This document shows positions 16,893 to 24,541 of a stretch of 64,000 nucleotides of DNA, piece after piece. The notes below the pieces were generated by a model. That model was not told the origin of the DNA, did not search any database, and saw nothing but the letters and a program-made list of their open reading frames with translations. Positions within the stretch are counted from its first letter, which is position 1. Each line of letters starts with the position of its first letter. The stretch is from assembly GCA_000620545.1 (NCBI GenBank), contig JIBA01000013.1:372001-436000 (forward strand). Direction: 5' to 3'. The stretch comes from Intrasporangiaceae bacterium URHB0013. GTDB lineage: Bacteria; Actinomycetota; Actinomycetes; Actinomycetales; Dermatophilaceae. A program made the translations under genes and the position numbers.

Positions 16893-17627
16893 ATGACCCC
16901 GCCTCCTGAGCTGCAGCCGCTGGACGAGAGCACCTTCGAGACCGTCCTCTGCGTCGTCGCGCACCCCGACGACCTCGAGTACGGGACGGCCGCCGCCGTC
17001 GACAAGTGGGTTCGCGCGGGCAAGACCGTGACCTACCTGCTCGCGACCCGAGGAGAGGCCGGCATCGACACCATGTCGCCGCAGGAGGCCGGGCCGCTGC
17101 GCGAGCAGGAGGAGCGTGATGGTGCGGCAGCGGTCGGCGTCGACGTCGTGGAGTTCCTCGACGGGTTCGCCGACGGCGTGGTCGAGTACGGCCTCCCGTT
17201 GCGTCGCGCCATCGCCCGCGAGATCCGCGTCCGCAAGCCCGACCTGGTCATCACGACGACGTACGCCGACCGCTTCCCGGGCGGCTTCGTCAACCAGGCC
17301 GACCACCGTGCCGTCGGTCTCGCCGTCGTCGACGCCAAGGCCGACGCGGGCAACCGGTGGATCTTCACGGACCTCGTCGACGAGGGCCACGACCCGTGGC
17401 AGGTCGCCCGGCTGCTCATCGTCGCCGACCCCGAGCCGACGCACTTCGTCGACGTCTCCGACCACTTCGACGCCGCGGTCAGGTCGCTCTCGGCCCACGA
17501 CGCCTACCTCTCGGCGCTCGGGCCCGAGTACCCCAAGCCTGCCGACCTGCTCGGCATGATCCTCGGCGGGCCCTCGGAGGCGGTCGGGCTGCCGTATGCC
17601 GTGACGGGCCGACTCGTCGGCGGCTGA
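16893..17627 (+). CDS. PIG-L family deacetylase
   Basis: 244 residues of the LmbE/PIG-L zinc-dependent N-deacetylase family. The metal motif AHPDDLEYG lies at about 23-31, and the third ligand is in NQADHRAVG (about 135-143). Relatives remove acetyl groups from GlcNAc-inositol, mycothiol conjugates or other sugars; which one cannot be decided here (compare MshB and Mca, which are longer). ATG 16893 lies six bases after TAGATT (16881-16886), a leaderless start. Confidence 0.9.
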   Translation: MTPPPELQPLDESTFETVLCVVAHPDDLEYGTAAAVDKWVRAGKTVTYLLATRGEAGIDTMSPQEAGPLREQEERDGAAAVGVDVVEFLDGFADGVVEYGLPLRRAIAREIRVRKPDLVITTTYADRFPGGFVNQADHRAVGLAVVDAKADAGNRWIFTDLVDEGHDPWQVARLLIVADPEPTHFVDVSDHFDAAVRSLSAHDAYLSALGPEYPKPADLLGMILGGPSEAVGLPYAVTGRLVGG

Positions 17628-17738
17628 GGTCGCGCTCCACGAAGGACCCGACTCCGCAGGGACCAGCGTGGCACTGGTCGGGGGACGGACGGGGCGCCGC
17701 GGTCGGCGGAGGCCGCCATGAGCCGAAGGTCGGCGACC

Positions 17739-18941
17739 TCAGCTGCCGAGGACCGCCCGGTAGACCTCGAGCGTGCGGTCACCGATGGAGCCCCACGAGA
17801 ACGAGTCGACGGCGCGGTGCCGACCGGCCCGGCCGAAGGCATGGGCCCGGTCGACGTCCGAGACGGCCTCGGTGAGCGCCGCCGCGAGGTCGGCCACGAA
17901 GCGGTCGGGGTCGACCGGCGTGCCGGTGCCGTCCTGGACCTGGTCGATCGGCACGAGCCACCCGGTCTCGCCGTCGACGACGACCTCGGGGATGCCTCCG
18001 GTCGCCGTGGCCACGACGGCGAGCTCGCACGCCATCGCCTCGAGGTTGACGATGCCGAGCGGTTCGTAGACGGACGGGCACGCGAAGACGGTGCCGTGGC
18101 TCAACAGGGCGACCACCTCGTTGCGGGGCAGCATGTCGGGGATCCAGACGACGCCCTCACGCTGGGCTCGCAGCTCCCTCATCAGTCCCTCGACCTCCGC
18201 GAGGATCTCCGGGGTGTCCGGGGCCCCGGCGCAGAGGACGATCTGGACGTCGGGCGGCAGCTTCGCGCACGCGCGCAGCAGGTAGGGCAGGCCCTTCTGG
18301 CGGGTGATGCGGCCGACGAAGACCACCGAGCGCTGGTCGGGGTCGACGCCGTGGCGGCGGACGATGTCAGTGGCCTCGGCGGAACGTTCGGCGGACCACA
18401 GCTGCGAGTCGATCCCGTTGTGCACCACGTGAACCCGTTCCGGGTCGAGGGACGGGTAGCTCCTGAGGATGTCCTCGCGCATGCCTGCGCTCACCGCGAC
18501 GACAGCGGCAGCGGACTCGTAGGCGGTGCGCTCGGCCCACGACGACACGCGGTAGCCGCCACCGAGCTGCTCGGCCTTCCAGGGCCGCATCGGCTCGAGC
18601 GAGTGGGCGGTCACGACGTGCGGCATACCGCCGAGGAGCGACGCGAGGTGGCCGGCCATGTTGGCGTACCACGTGTGGGAGTGCACGAGGTCGGCGCCGA
18701 CGCAGTCGCCGGCCATGCTCACGTCCACGCCGAGGGTCTGCATCGCGGCGTTGCCGCCGGCGAGCTCGGGCAGGTCGGCGTACGCCGTCGTGCCCGCCTC
18801 GTCACGCGCGGCACCGAAGCAGCGCACCTGGACGTCGATGTCGCCCCGGGCACGCAAGGCCCGGACGAGCTCTGCCACATGAACCCCCGCGCCTCCGTAG
18901 ATGGCCGGCGGGTACTCCTTGCTGAGGATGTCGACGCGCAC
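17739..18941 (-). CDS. glgA: Glycogen synthase, GT4 type (GlgA/GlgM)
   Basis: 400 residues of a GT-B glycosyltransferase. The N-terminus has KEYPPAIYGGAGVHV, the acceptor and ADP-glucose loop, and the C-terminal half has VGRITRQKGL and the EX7E-type PSVYEPLGIVNLEAMA. The short length matches the actinobacterial GT4 group, which includes GlgM (maltose-1-phosphate synthase), rather than the longer GT5 GlgA. GTG 18941 lies six bases after TAGGGT (minus strand, 18948-18953). It is divergent from glgC, which supplies its ADP-glucose donor. Confidence 0.92.
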   Translation of the reverse strand: MRVDILSKEYPPAIYGGAGVHVAELVRALRARGDIDVQVRCFGAARDEAGTTAYADLPELAGGNAAMQTLGVDVSMAGDCVGADLVHSHTWYANMAGHLASLLGGMPHVVTAHSLEPMRPWKAEQLGGGYRVSSWAERTAYESAAAVVAVSAGMREDILRSYPSLDPERVHVVHNGIDSQLWSAERSAEATDIVRRHGVDPDQRSVVFVGRITRQKGLPYLLRACAKLPPDVQIVLCAGAPDTPEILAEVEGLMRELRAQREGVVWIPDMLPRNEVVALLSHGTVFACPSVYEPLGIVNLEAMACELAVVATATGGIPEVVVDGETGWLVPIDQVQDGTGTPVDPDRFVADLAAALTEAVSDVDRAHAFGRAGRHRAVDSFSWGSIGDRTLEVYRAVLGS

Positions 18942-18947
18942 GTTCCG

Positions 18948-19036
18948 ACCCTAGTGCCGCTCCGATCCCGCGGAACGGAAAGCCCTGCCGATCTTGCGTG
19001 CTGAACCTGTCGGCCGAAGGACGGCTGCCCTAGGGT
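18948..19036. promoter_or_regulatory. Divergent leaderless promoters of glgA and glgC
   Basis: TAGGGT occurs on each strand: minus 18948-18953 (six bases from GTG 18941) and plus 19031-19036 (seven bases from ATG 19044). The two -10 boxes are about 80 bases apart, so the genes probably share control. Confidence 0.55.
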
Positions 19037-19043
19037 GGCGTCC

Positions 19044-20300
19044 ATGGCCCGACGAAGCCCAGCCGCTGGTCCGAAAGTCCTCGCGATCGTGCTCGCTGGC
19101 GGTGAGGGCAAGAGGTTGATGCCGCTCACTGCCGACCGGGCCAAACCCGCCGTACCGTTCGCGGGCATCTACCGACTCATCGACCTGGCGCTGTCCAACG
19201 TCGTCAACTCCGGCTACCTGCAGGTCGTCGTGCTGACCCAGTACAAGTCGCACAGCCTCGACGCGCACGTCACGAAGACGTGGCGCATGTCGACGCTCCT
19301 CGGCAACTACGTGACGACGGTCCCGGCCCAGCAGCGCGTCAACAAGGAGTGGTACCTCGGCAGCGCCGACGCGATCTACCAGAGCCTCAACCTCATGCAC
19401 GACGAGCGTCCGGACATCGTCGTCGTCGTGGGCGCCGACCACGTCTACCGCATGGACTTCAGCGCGATGGTGGACCAGCACATCGAGTCGGGGGCGGCGT
19501 GCACGGTCGCGGCGATCCGCCAGCCGATCTCCCTCGCCGACCAGTTCGGCGTCATCGAGGTCGACGACGACGACCCGTCCAGGATCGCGGCGTTCCTCGA
19601 GAAGCCCAGCGATCCCAAGGGGCTTCCGGACAACCCCGGCGAGGTGCTCGCCTCGATGGGCAACTACGTCTTCACCGCCGCCGCGCTCGAGGAGGCCGTG
19701 ACGAGTGACCACGACACCGACTCGAGCCACGACATGGGCGGCGACATCGTGCCGTACTTCGTCAGCCGCGGTGAGGCCGGCGTCTACGACTTCCAGGACA
19801 ACGACGTGCCGGGTGCGACCGACCGGGACCGCGGCTACTGGCGTGACGTCGGCACGATCGAGTCCTACTACGACGCCCACATGGACCTCATCTCGATCCA
19901 CCCGGTCTTCAACCTCTACAACTACGACTGGCCGATCTACACGAGCCACAGCCCCTACCCGCCGGCGAAATTCGTGCACGGCAGCGGCGACCGCATCGGC
20001 GAGGCGCTCAACTCGGCGGTCTCCCCCGGCGTCGTCGTCTCGGGCGCCCACATCTACGCGTCGGTGCTCTCGCCCCTCGTCAAGGTCCACTCGTACGCCA
20101 GCATCCAGGGTTCGGTGCTGCTCGACGGGGTGGAGGTGCATCGGCACGCGCAGATCCGCCGGGCGATCATCGACAAGAACGTCGTGGTCCCCGAGGGCTG
20201 CCAGCTCGGCATCGACCACGAGCACGACAGGGCCCGCGGCTTCCACGTCACCGACTCCGGCATCGTCGTCGTCGGCAAGGGCCAGGTCGTCACGCGATGA
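19044..20300 (+). CDS. glgC: Glucose-1-phosphate adenylyltransferase
   Basis: Makes ADP-glucose from glucose-1-phosphate and ATP, the committed step of glycogen synthesis. 418 residues. The N-terminus has [23 protein letters not shown] (nucleotide loop and Lys), then GSADAIYQ, and GADHVYRMD with the catalytic Asp. The C-terminal left-handed beta-helix starts around [14 protein letters not shown] 19044 lies seven bases after TAGGGT; an upstream ATG at 19035 is in frame but would sit inside the promoter. It is divergent from glgA. Confidence 0.95.
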   Translation: MARRSPAAGPKVLAIVLAGGEGKRLMPLTADRAKPAVPFAGIYRLIDLALSNVVNSGYLQVVVLTQYKSHSLDAHVTKTWRMSTLLGNYVTTVPAQQRVNKEWYLGSADAIYQSLNLMHDERPDIVVVVGADHVYRMDFSAMVDQHIESGAACTVAAIRQPISLADQFGVIEVDDDDPSRIAAFLEKPSDPKGLPDNPGEVLASMGNYVFTAAALEEAVTSDHDTDSSHDMGGDIVPYFVSRGEAGVYDFQDNDVPGATDRDRGYWRDVGTIESYYDAHMDLISIHPVFNLYNYDWPIYTSHSPYPPAKFVHGSGDRIGEALNSAVSPGVVVSGAHIYASVLSPLVKVHSYASIQGSVLLDGVEVHRHAQIRRAIIDKNVVVPEGCQLGIDHEHDRARGFHVTDSGIVVVGKGQVVTR

Positions 20301-20355
20301 GCCCGCGTCGTCGGTGACCTCCGCCGAGGCCGAGGGGTCCGGCCACGCGACGAGG

Positions 20356-20420
20356 CACGGCATACGCTCTCCGCGCGGCTGCGTGTCCGCTCCACCGACG
20401 TGCACAGGGCGTATGCCGTG
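20356..20420 (+). terminator. Long inverted repeat after glgC built on the GGCATAC motif
   Basis: A 12-base perfect stem, CACGGCATACGC (20356-20367) with GCGTATGCCGTG (20409-20420), encloses 41 bases. It lies 56 bases after the glgC stop in the 248-base gap before the next gene and may end the glgC transcript. Confidence 0.55.
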
Positions 20421-20548
20421 TGCCACCGTGCGGGGGCACACGGCCTCTGGGCCGCTACCCGCGCAGGGCGGCCGCTCGGCGCGCTCGGCGGCCGCGACCA
20501 GCAGCTCCTCCACAGACCCACCGACCACCACGACCCCCGGAGGACGAG

Positions 20549-21445
20549 ATGAGCACGGACCACAGCCCCATGGGGACCGACGAGAACGCGGCGCCGGCCA
20601 GTGCCCGCGACCCCCGGCCGGCGCGCGTCGGCATCCAGGTCCCCCCGCAGCACGCCACCTGGGCCCAGATCCGCCGGACCGCGGCGACGCTCGAGGAGAT
20701 GGGTGTCGACGTCCTGCTCAACTGGGATCACTTCTTCCCGCTCAGTGGGGACAGCGGGGGCCTGCACTTCGAGTGCTGGACGATGCTCGGCGCCTGGGCG
20801 GAGTCGACCGAGGCCGTCGAGATCGGCGCCCTCGTCACGTGCAACAGCTACCGCAACCCCAGCCTGCTCGCCGACATGGCACGCACCGTCGACCACGTGA
20901 GCGATGGTCGACTGATCCTCGGGATCGGCTCCGGCTGGAAGCAGCTCGACTACGACGAGTACGGGTACGAGTTCGGTACGGCCGGCGGGCGGCTCGATGC
21001 CCTGGCCCGCGACCTGCCGGTCATCCGCGACCGGTGGACGCGGCTCAACCCCGCACCGACACGCGACATCCCCATCCTCATCGGCGGCGGCGGTGAGAAG
21101 AAGACGCTGCGGATCGTCGCCGAGCACGCCGACATCTGGCACGGCTTCGGCGGCCCCGAGGAGATCGCCCACAAGCACCGGGTCCTCGACCGGTGGTGCG
21201 CGCGCCGCAACCGCGACCCGCTCGAGATCGAGCGGTCGGCCGGTGTCGCCTTCGTGCCCGGCCGCAACCCCGACCAGTCGGGTGACTACGCCAGCAACGC
21301 CCAGCAGCTCCACGACATCGGGACACGCCTCTTCACGGCGAGCGTCGCCGCGGCGAACCCCGACCTGGCGCGGGTGCGCGACCTGCTGCAGTGGCGCGAC
21401 GAGGTCAACGCGGCGTCGCCGAGCCCCGCCGGCAGCACGTCGTGA
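20549..21445 (+). CDS. LLM-class F420-dependent oxidoreductase
   Basis: 298 residues of the luciferase-like TIM-barrel family. It has LLNWDHFFPL (about 47-56), HVSDGRLILGIGSGW (about 115-129) and IPILIGGGGEKKTLRI (about 173-188), all typical of F420-dependent members. The substrate is unknown. ATG 20549 is preceded by GGAGGACGAG, a strong ribosome site, unlike the leaderless genes around it. The ZIP transporter gene begins one base after its stop, so the two are co-transcribed. Confidence 0.9.
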   Translation: MSTDHSPMGTDENAAPASARDPRPARVGIQVPPQHATWAQIRRTAATLEEMGVDVLLNWDHFFPLSGDSGGLHFECWTMLGAWAESTEAVEIGALVTCNSYRNPSLLADMARTVDHVSDGRLILGIGSGWKQLDYDEYGYEFGTAGGRLDALARDLPVIRDRWTRLNPAPTRDIPILIGGGGEKKTLRIVAEHADIWHGFGGPEEIAHKHRVLDRWCARRNRDPLEIERSAGVAFVPGRNPDQSGDYASNAQQLHDIGTRLFTASVAAANPDLARVRDLLQWRDEVNAASPSPAGSTS

Positions 21446-21446
21446 C

Positions 21447-22178
21447 GTGCTGACAGCGACCTTCTGGGGCCTCGTCGGCGGGGCCGCGCTGCTCGTGGGA
21501 GCCCTCCTCGGGCTCTACGCGCGTGCCTCGTACCGGGTCATCGGTCTCGTCATGGCCTTCGGTGCGGGCGTGCTCATCAGCGCCGTCGCCTTCGAGCTCA
21601 CCGAGGAGGCCTTCCGGTCCGCCGGGGTGGCGCCCGTCGTCGTCGGCCTCGTCAGCGGGTCGCTCGTTTTCTTCCTCGGCGACTGGCTCATCGACCGTCG
21701 CGGGGGTCACCGGCGCAAGAGCCCGACCGGCGGGCCGCAGCAGGGCGCCGGCGCGATGGCGCTCGTCCTCGGGGCCCTGCTCGACGGCATACCCGAGTCG
21801 GCAGCGATCGGCGTCAGCGTGCTCGGCGGAGGGGAGGTCGGCATCGCGATGGTCGCTGCCGTGTTCCTCTCCAACGTGCCGGAGTCGATGTCGGCCAGCG
21901 CCGGCCTCAAGCGGGCCGGACGCTCCACGCGTCAGATCCTGCGCCTCTGGTTCATCGTCATGCTGGCGTCGGGACTCGCGGCCGGCCTCGGCTACGTGCT
22001 CCTCGAGGGGGCCTCACCCGCAGTCGTGGCGGGGATCCAGACGTTCGCGGCCGGTGCCATCATCACGATGCTCGCCGACACGATGATCCCCGAGGCGACC
22101 GAGCACGCGGGTCGCCTCGTCGGCCTCGTGACGATGCTCGGCTTCGCGCTGGCCTTCCTTCTCAGCGCGCTGGGCTGA
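21447..22178 (+). CDS. ZIP-family metal transporter
   Basis: 243 residues with about eight membrane helices. The conserved helix 4/5 metal site is visible as LGALLDGIPESAAIGVS and FLSNVPESMSAS. The histidine of the usual HNxPEG and HxxPE motifs is changed here to Asp or Asn, as in some actinobacterial members. A short His/Arg loop (RRGGHRRKS) lies between helices 3 and 4. It probably imports zinc, iron or manganese. GTG 21447 follows the stop of the F420 oxidoreductase by one base. Confidence 0.87.
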   Translation: MLTATFWGLVGGAALLVGALLGLYARASYRVIGLVMAFGAGVLISAVAFELTEEAFRSAGVAPVVVGLVSGSLVFFLGDWLIDRRGGHRRKSPTGGPQQGAGAMALVLGALLDGIPESAAIGVSVLGGGEVGIAMVAAVFLSNVPESMSASAGLKRAGRSTRQILRLWFIVMLASGLAAGLGYVLLEGASPAVVAGIQTFAAGAIITMLADTMIPEATEHAGRLVGLVTMLGFALAFLLSALG

Positions 22179-22213
22179 GACCGGGCACGCGGCTTCCCGG
22201 CCGCCCGCGCGGA

Positions 22214-22242
22214 CGCCACCGGCCGTATGCCGGAAGGTGGCG
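22214..22242 (+). terminator. Hairpin terminator after the ZIP gene
   Basis: CGCCACC (22214-22220) pairs with GGTGGCG (22236-22242) around a loop that contains a GTATGCC motif and can form inner GG/CC pairs. It lies 35 bases after the ZIP stop codon. Confidence 0.5.
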
Positions 22243-22276
22243 CGGGCGCCGACGTGCGCTCACTACCCTGACGCGG

Positions 22277-23524
22277 GTGACCGAAGCGATCAGCACGGAC
22301 GGAACGGACATCCAGACCCTCAGCGTCACCGTGACGGGAGACGACCGCCCCGGCGTCACCGGGACCCTGCTGGGAGCGCTGTCGGGCGTCGACGCCGAGG
22401 TCCTCGACATCCAGCAGGTCGTCGTCCACGGTCACCTCACCCTGACCGTCCTGCTGCGCCCCGGGGCACACGTCGACCAGCTGCGCGACGCCGCCGCGGT
22501 CGCCGCCCACCGCCTCGGTCTGGCGCTGACCGTCGTCGGCGGCACGGGGGTCAACGCGCGGTCGCGACAGGGACGCGCAGCCGTCGTCGTCCTCGGCGCA
22601 CCGCTGAGCGCCGACGCCGTCTCCCTCGTCACGACCCGCATCGCCGACCACGGCGCCAACATCGACCGCATCCGTCGACTCTCGCGCTACCCCGTGACGA
22701 CCGTCGAGTTCGACATCTCCGGCGCCGACGTGCCGTCGCTGCGCACCGAGCTCGCCCTCGTCGCCACGTCCGAGGGCATCGACATCGCCGTGGCGCCGGG
22801 CGGGCTCGCGCGCCGCGGACGACGGCTCGTCGTCCTCGACGTCGACTCGACCCTGATCCAGCAGGAGGTCATCGAGCTGCTCGCCGCGCACTGCGGTCGC
22901 GAGGCCGAGGTCGCCGAGGTGACGGCGCGCGCGATGGCGGGCGAGCTCGACTTCGAGGAGTCCCTGCGCGCCCGCGTGGCCACCCTGGCGGGTCTGCCGG
23001 CGTCGGTCCTCGACGAGGTGCGCGAGGCCGTGCAGCTGACGCCCGGCGCTCGCACGCTCGTGCGGACCCTCAAGCGGCTCGGGTTCACGGTGGGCCTCGT
23101 CAGCGGCGGCTTCATCGAGATCGTCGGCGAGCTCGCGGACGACCTCGGGATCGACCACGCCCGGGCGAACCGGCTCGAGATCGAGGACGGTCGCCTCACC
23201 GGGCGCGTCGTCGGCGAGGTCGTCGACCGGGCCGGCAAGGCGCGGGCGCTGCGCGAGTTCGCCGAGCAGGAGGGACTGCCGCTGAGCCGCACCGTCGCGA
23301 TCGGGGACGGCGCCAACGACCTCGACATGCTCGACGTCGCGGGCCTCGGCGTCGCCTTCAACGCCAAGCCGATCGTGCAGGAGCAGGCCCAGACCGCCGT
23401 CAACGTGCCCTACCTCGACTCGGTGCTCTACCTGCTCGGCATCTCGCGCGAGGAGATCGAGGAGGCCGATCTCGACGACGGCACGCCGACCCAGGCTCCG
23501 CCGGTCCCCCACGCCGGTCACTAG
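22277..23524 (+). CDS. serB: Phosphoserine phosphatase with N-terminal ACT domains
   Basis: The last step of serine biosynthesis. 415 residues. Two ACT-like regulatory domains (VTGDDRPGVTGTLLG at about 13-27, and ITTR-type SLVTTRIADHGANID) precede a HAD phosphatase core with nucleophile motif LDVDSTLIQQEVIE (about 186-199), GLVSGGFIEI and the metal motif AIGDGANDLDM. The length matches actinobacterial SerB proteins. GTG 22277 lies seven bases after TACCCT (22264-22269), a leaderless start. The ACT domains suggest feedback by serine. Confidence 0.95.
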   Translation: MTEAISTDGTDIQTLSVTVTGDDRPGVTGTLLGALSGVDAEVLDIQQVVVHGHLTLTVLLRPGAHVDQLRDAAAVAAHRLGLALTVVGGTGVNARSRQGRAAVVVLGAPLSADAVSLVTTRIADHGANIDRIRRLSRYPVTTVEFDISGADVPSLRTELALVATSEGIDIAVAPGGLARRGRRLVVLDVDSTLIQQEVIELLAAHCGREAEVAEVTARAMAGELDFEESLRARVATLAGLPASVLDEVREAVQLTPGARTLVRTLKRLGFTVGLVSGGFIEIVGELADDLGIDHARANRLEIEDGRLTGRVVGEVVDRAGKARALREFAEQEGLPLSRTVAIGDGANDLDMLDVAGLGVAFNAKPIVQEQAQTAVNVPYLDSVLYLLGISREEIEEADLDDGTPTQAPPVPHAGH

Positions 23525-23533
23525 GCTGGCGCG

Positions 23534-24454
23534 ATGCAGTCCGTGGCCCCTTCGTCCGTAGGCTCGAACCCGAACGGCGTCCGCCGCACGCTGCTCATCA
23601 TCGGCGGTGCGGAGGACCGGATCGGGCGGTCGGTGGTGCTGAAGCGTTTCGTGAAGCTGGCCGGTGGCCGGCGATCGCACATCGTCGTCATCCCCACCGC
23701 GTCCTCCTATGCCGACGAGGTCTCCGAGGCGTACCGCGACGTCTTCACCCGGCTGCGCGGCGGCGAGGTGTCCGTCGTAAATCCGACGACCCGGCGTGAC
23801 TCGAACGACCCGGCGATGGTCGACGCGCTCGACACCGCGACCGGCGTCTTCATCACCGGCGGTAGCCAGGTCAAGCTGGCCCAGAACATCGTCGGCACAC
23901 CCGTGGGGGCAGCCGTCATCCGTGCCTACGAGCGCGGCGCCGTCGTCGCCGGCACGTCGGCCGGTGCCTCGATCATGAGCCGCTTCATGATCTCGCTCGG
24001 CGAGGAGGGGCTGACCCCCAGGCAGCGCGCAAGCCAGATGTCGGCCGGTCTCGGTCTCGTCGAGGACGTCATCATCGACCAGCACTTCGACCAGCGGGGC
24101 CGCTACGGCCGGCTGATGTCCATGGTCGCGGCGTCGCCGAACCTGCTCGGCATGGGCATCGACGAGAACACCGCGGCCGAGATCCGTGACGGCACGGTCA
24201 TGTCGGTCATCGGGGCCGGCTCGATCTTCATCGTCAACGCCCGCAACGCGATCACCGACGCGCCTGACGCCCGCCGTGGGGCGCCGCTCCTCGTTTCGGG
24301 TGCGGTGGTGCACTCGCTGCCCACGGGCAGTACGTTCGACCTGGGCCACGTCGAGCTGACCGCGTTCGTCGAGCGTCATCCCGACATCGAGGGCGCGGTC
24401 GTCCCGGCGAAGGTTCGCGCGGCGCGCTCGTCGACGAGCAGCGCCGCTCCCTGA
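23534..24454 (+). CDS. cphB: Cyanophycinase
   Basis: A serine exopeptidase of family S51 that releases beta-Asp-Arg dipeptides from cyanophycin. 306 residues. The nucleophile motif AGTSAGASIMS lies at about 138-148, with upstream GVFITGGSQVKLAQN and the DQHFDQRGRYGRL segment near the active site. ATG 23534 lies six bases after TAGGCT (23522-23527), a box that overlaps the serB stop codon. It sits directly before cphA, so synthesis and degradation genes are adjacent. A signal peptide is not evident, so it acts in the cytosol. Confidence 0.95.
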   Translation: MQSVAPSSVGSNPNGVRRTLLIIGGAEDRIGRSVVLKRFVKLAGGRRSHIVVIPTASSYADEVSEAYRDVFTRLRGGEVSVVNPTTRRDSNDPAMVDALDTATGVFITGGSQVKLAQNIVGTPVGAAVIRAYERGAVVAGTSAGASIMSRFMISLGEEGLTPRQRASQMSAGLGLVEDVIIDQHFDQRGRYGRLMSMVAASPNLLGMGIDENTAAEIRDGTVMSVIGAGSIFIVNARNAITDAPDARRGAPLLVSGAVVHSLPTGSTFDLGHVELTAFVERHPDIEGAVVPAKVRAARSSTSSAAP

Positions 24455-24541
24455 GTCCCGTTCGTCCCGCCGCACACCGCACCACCGGTCGACCAGGTAT
24501 GCCGCACGGCACGTCCCGCACGACCCCGTAGGAGGAGATCC

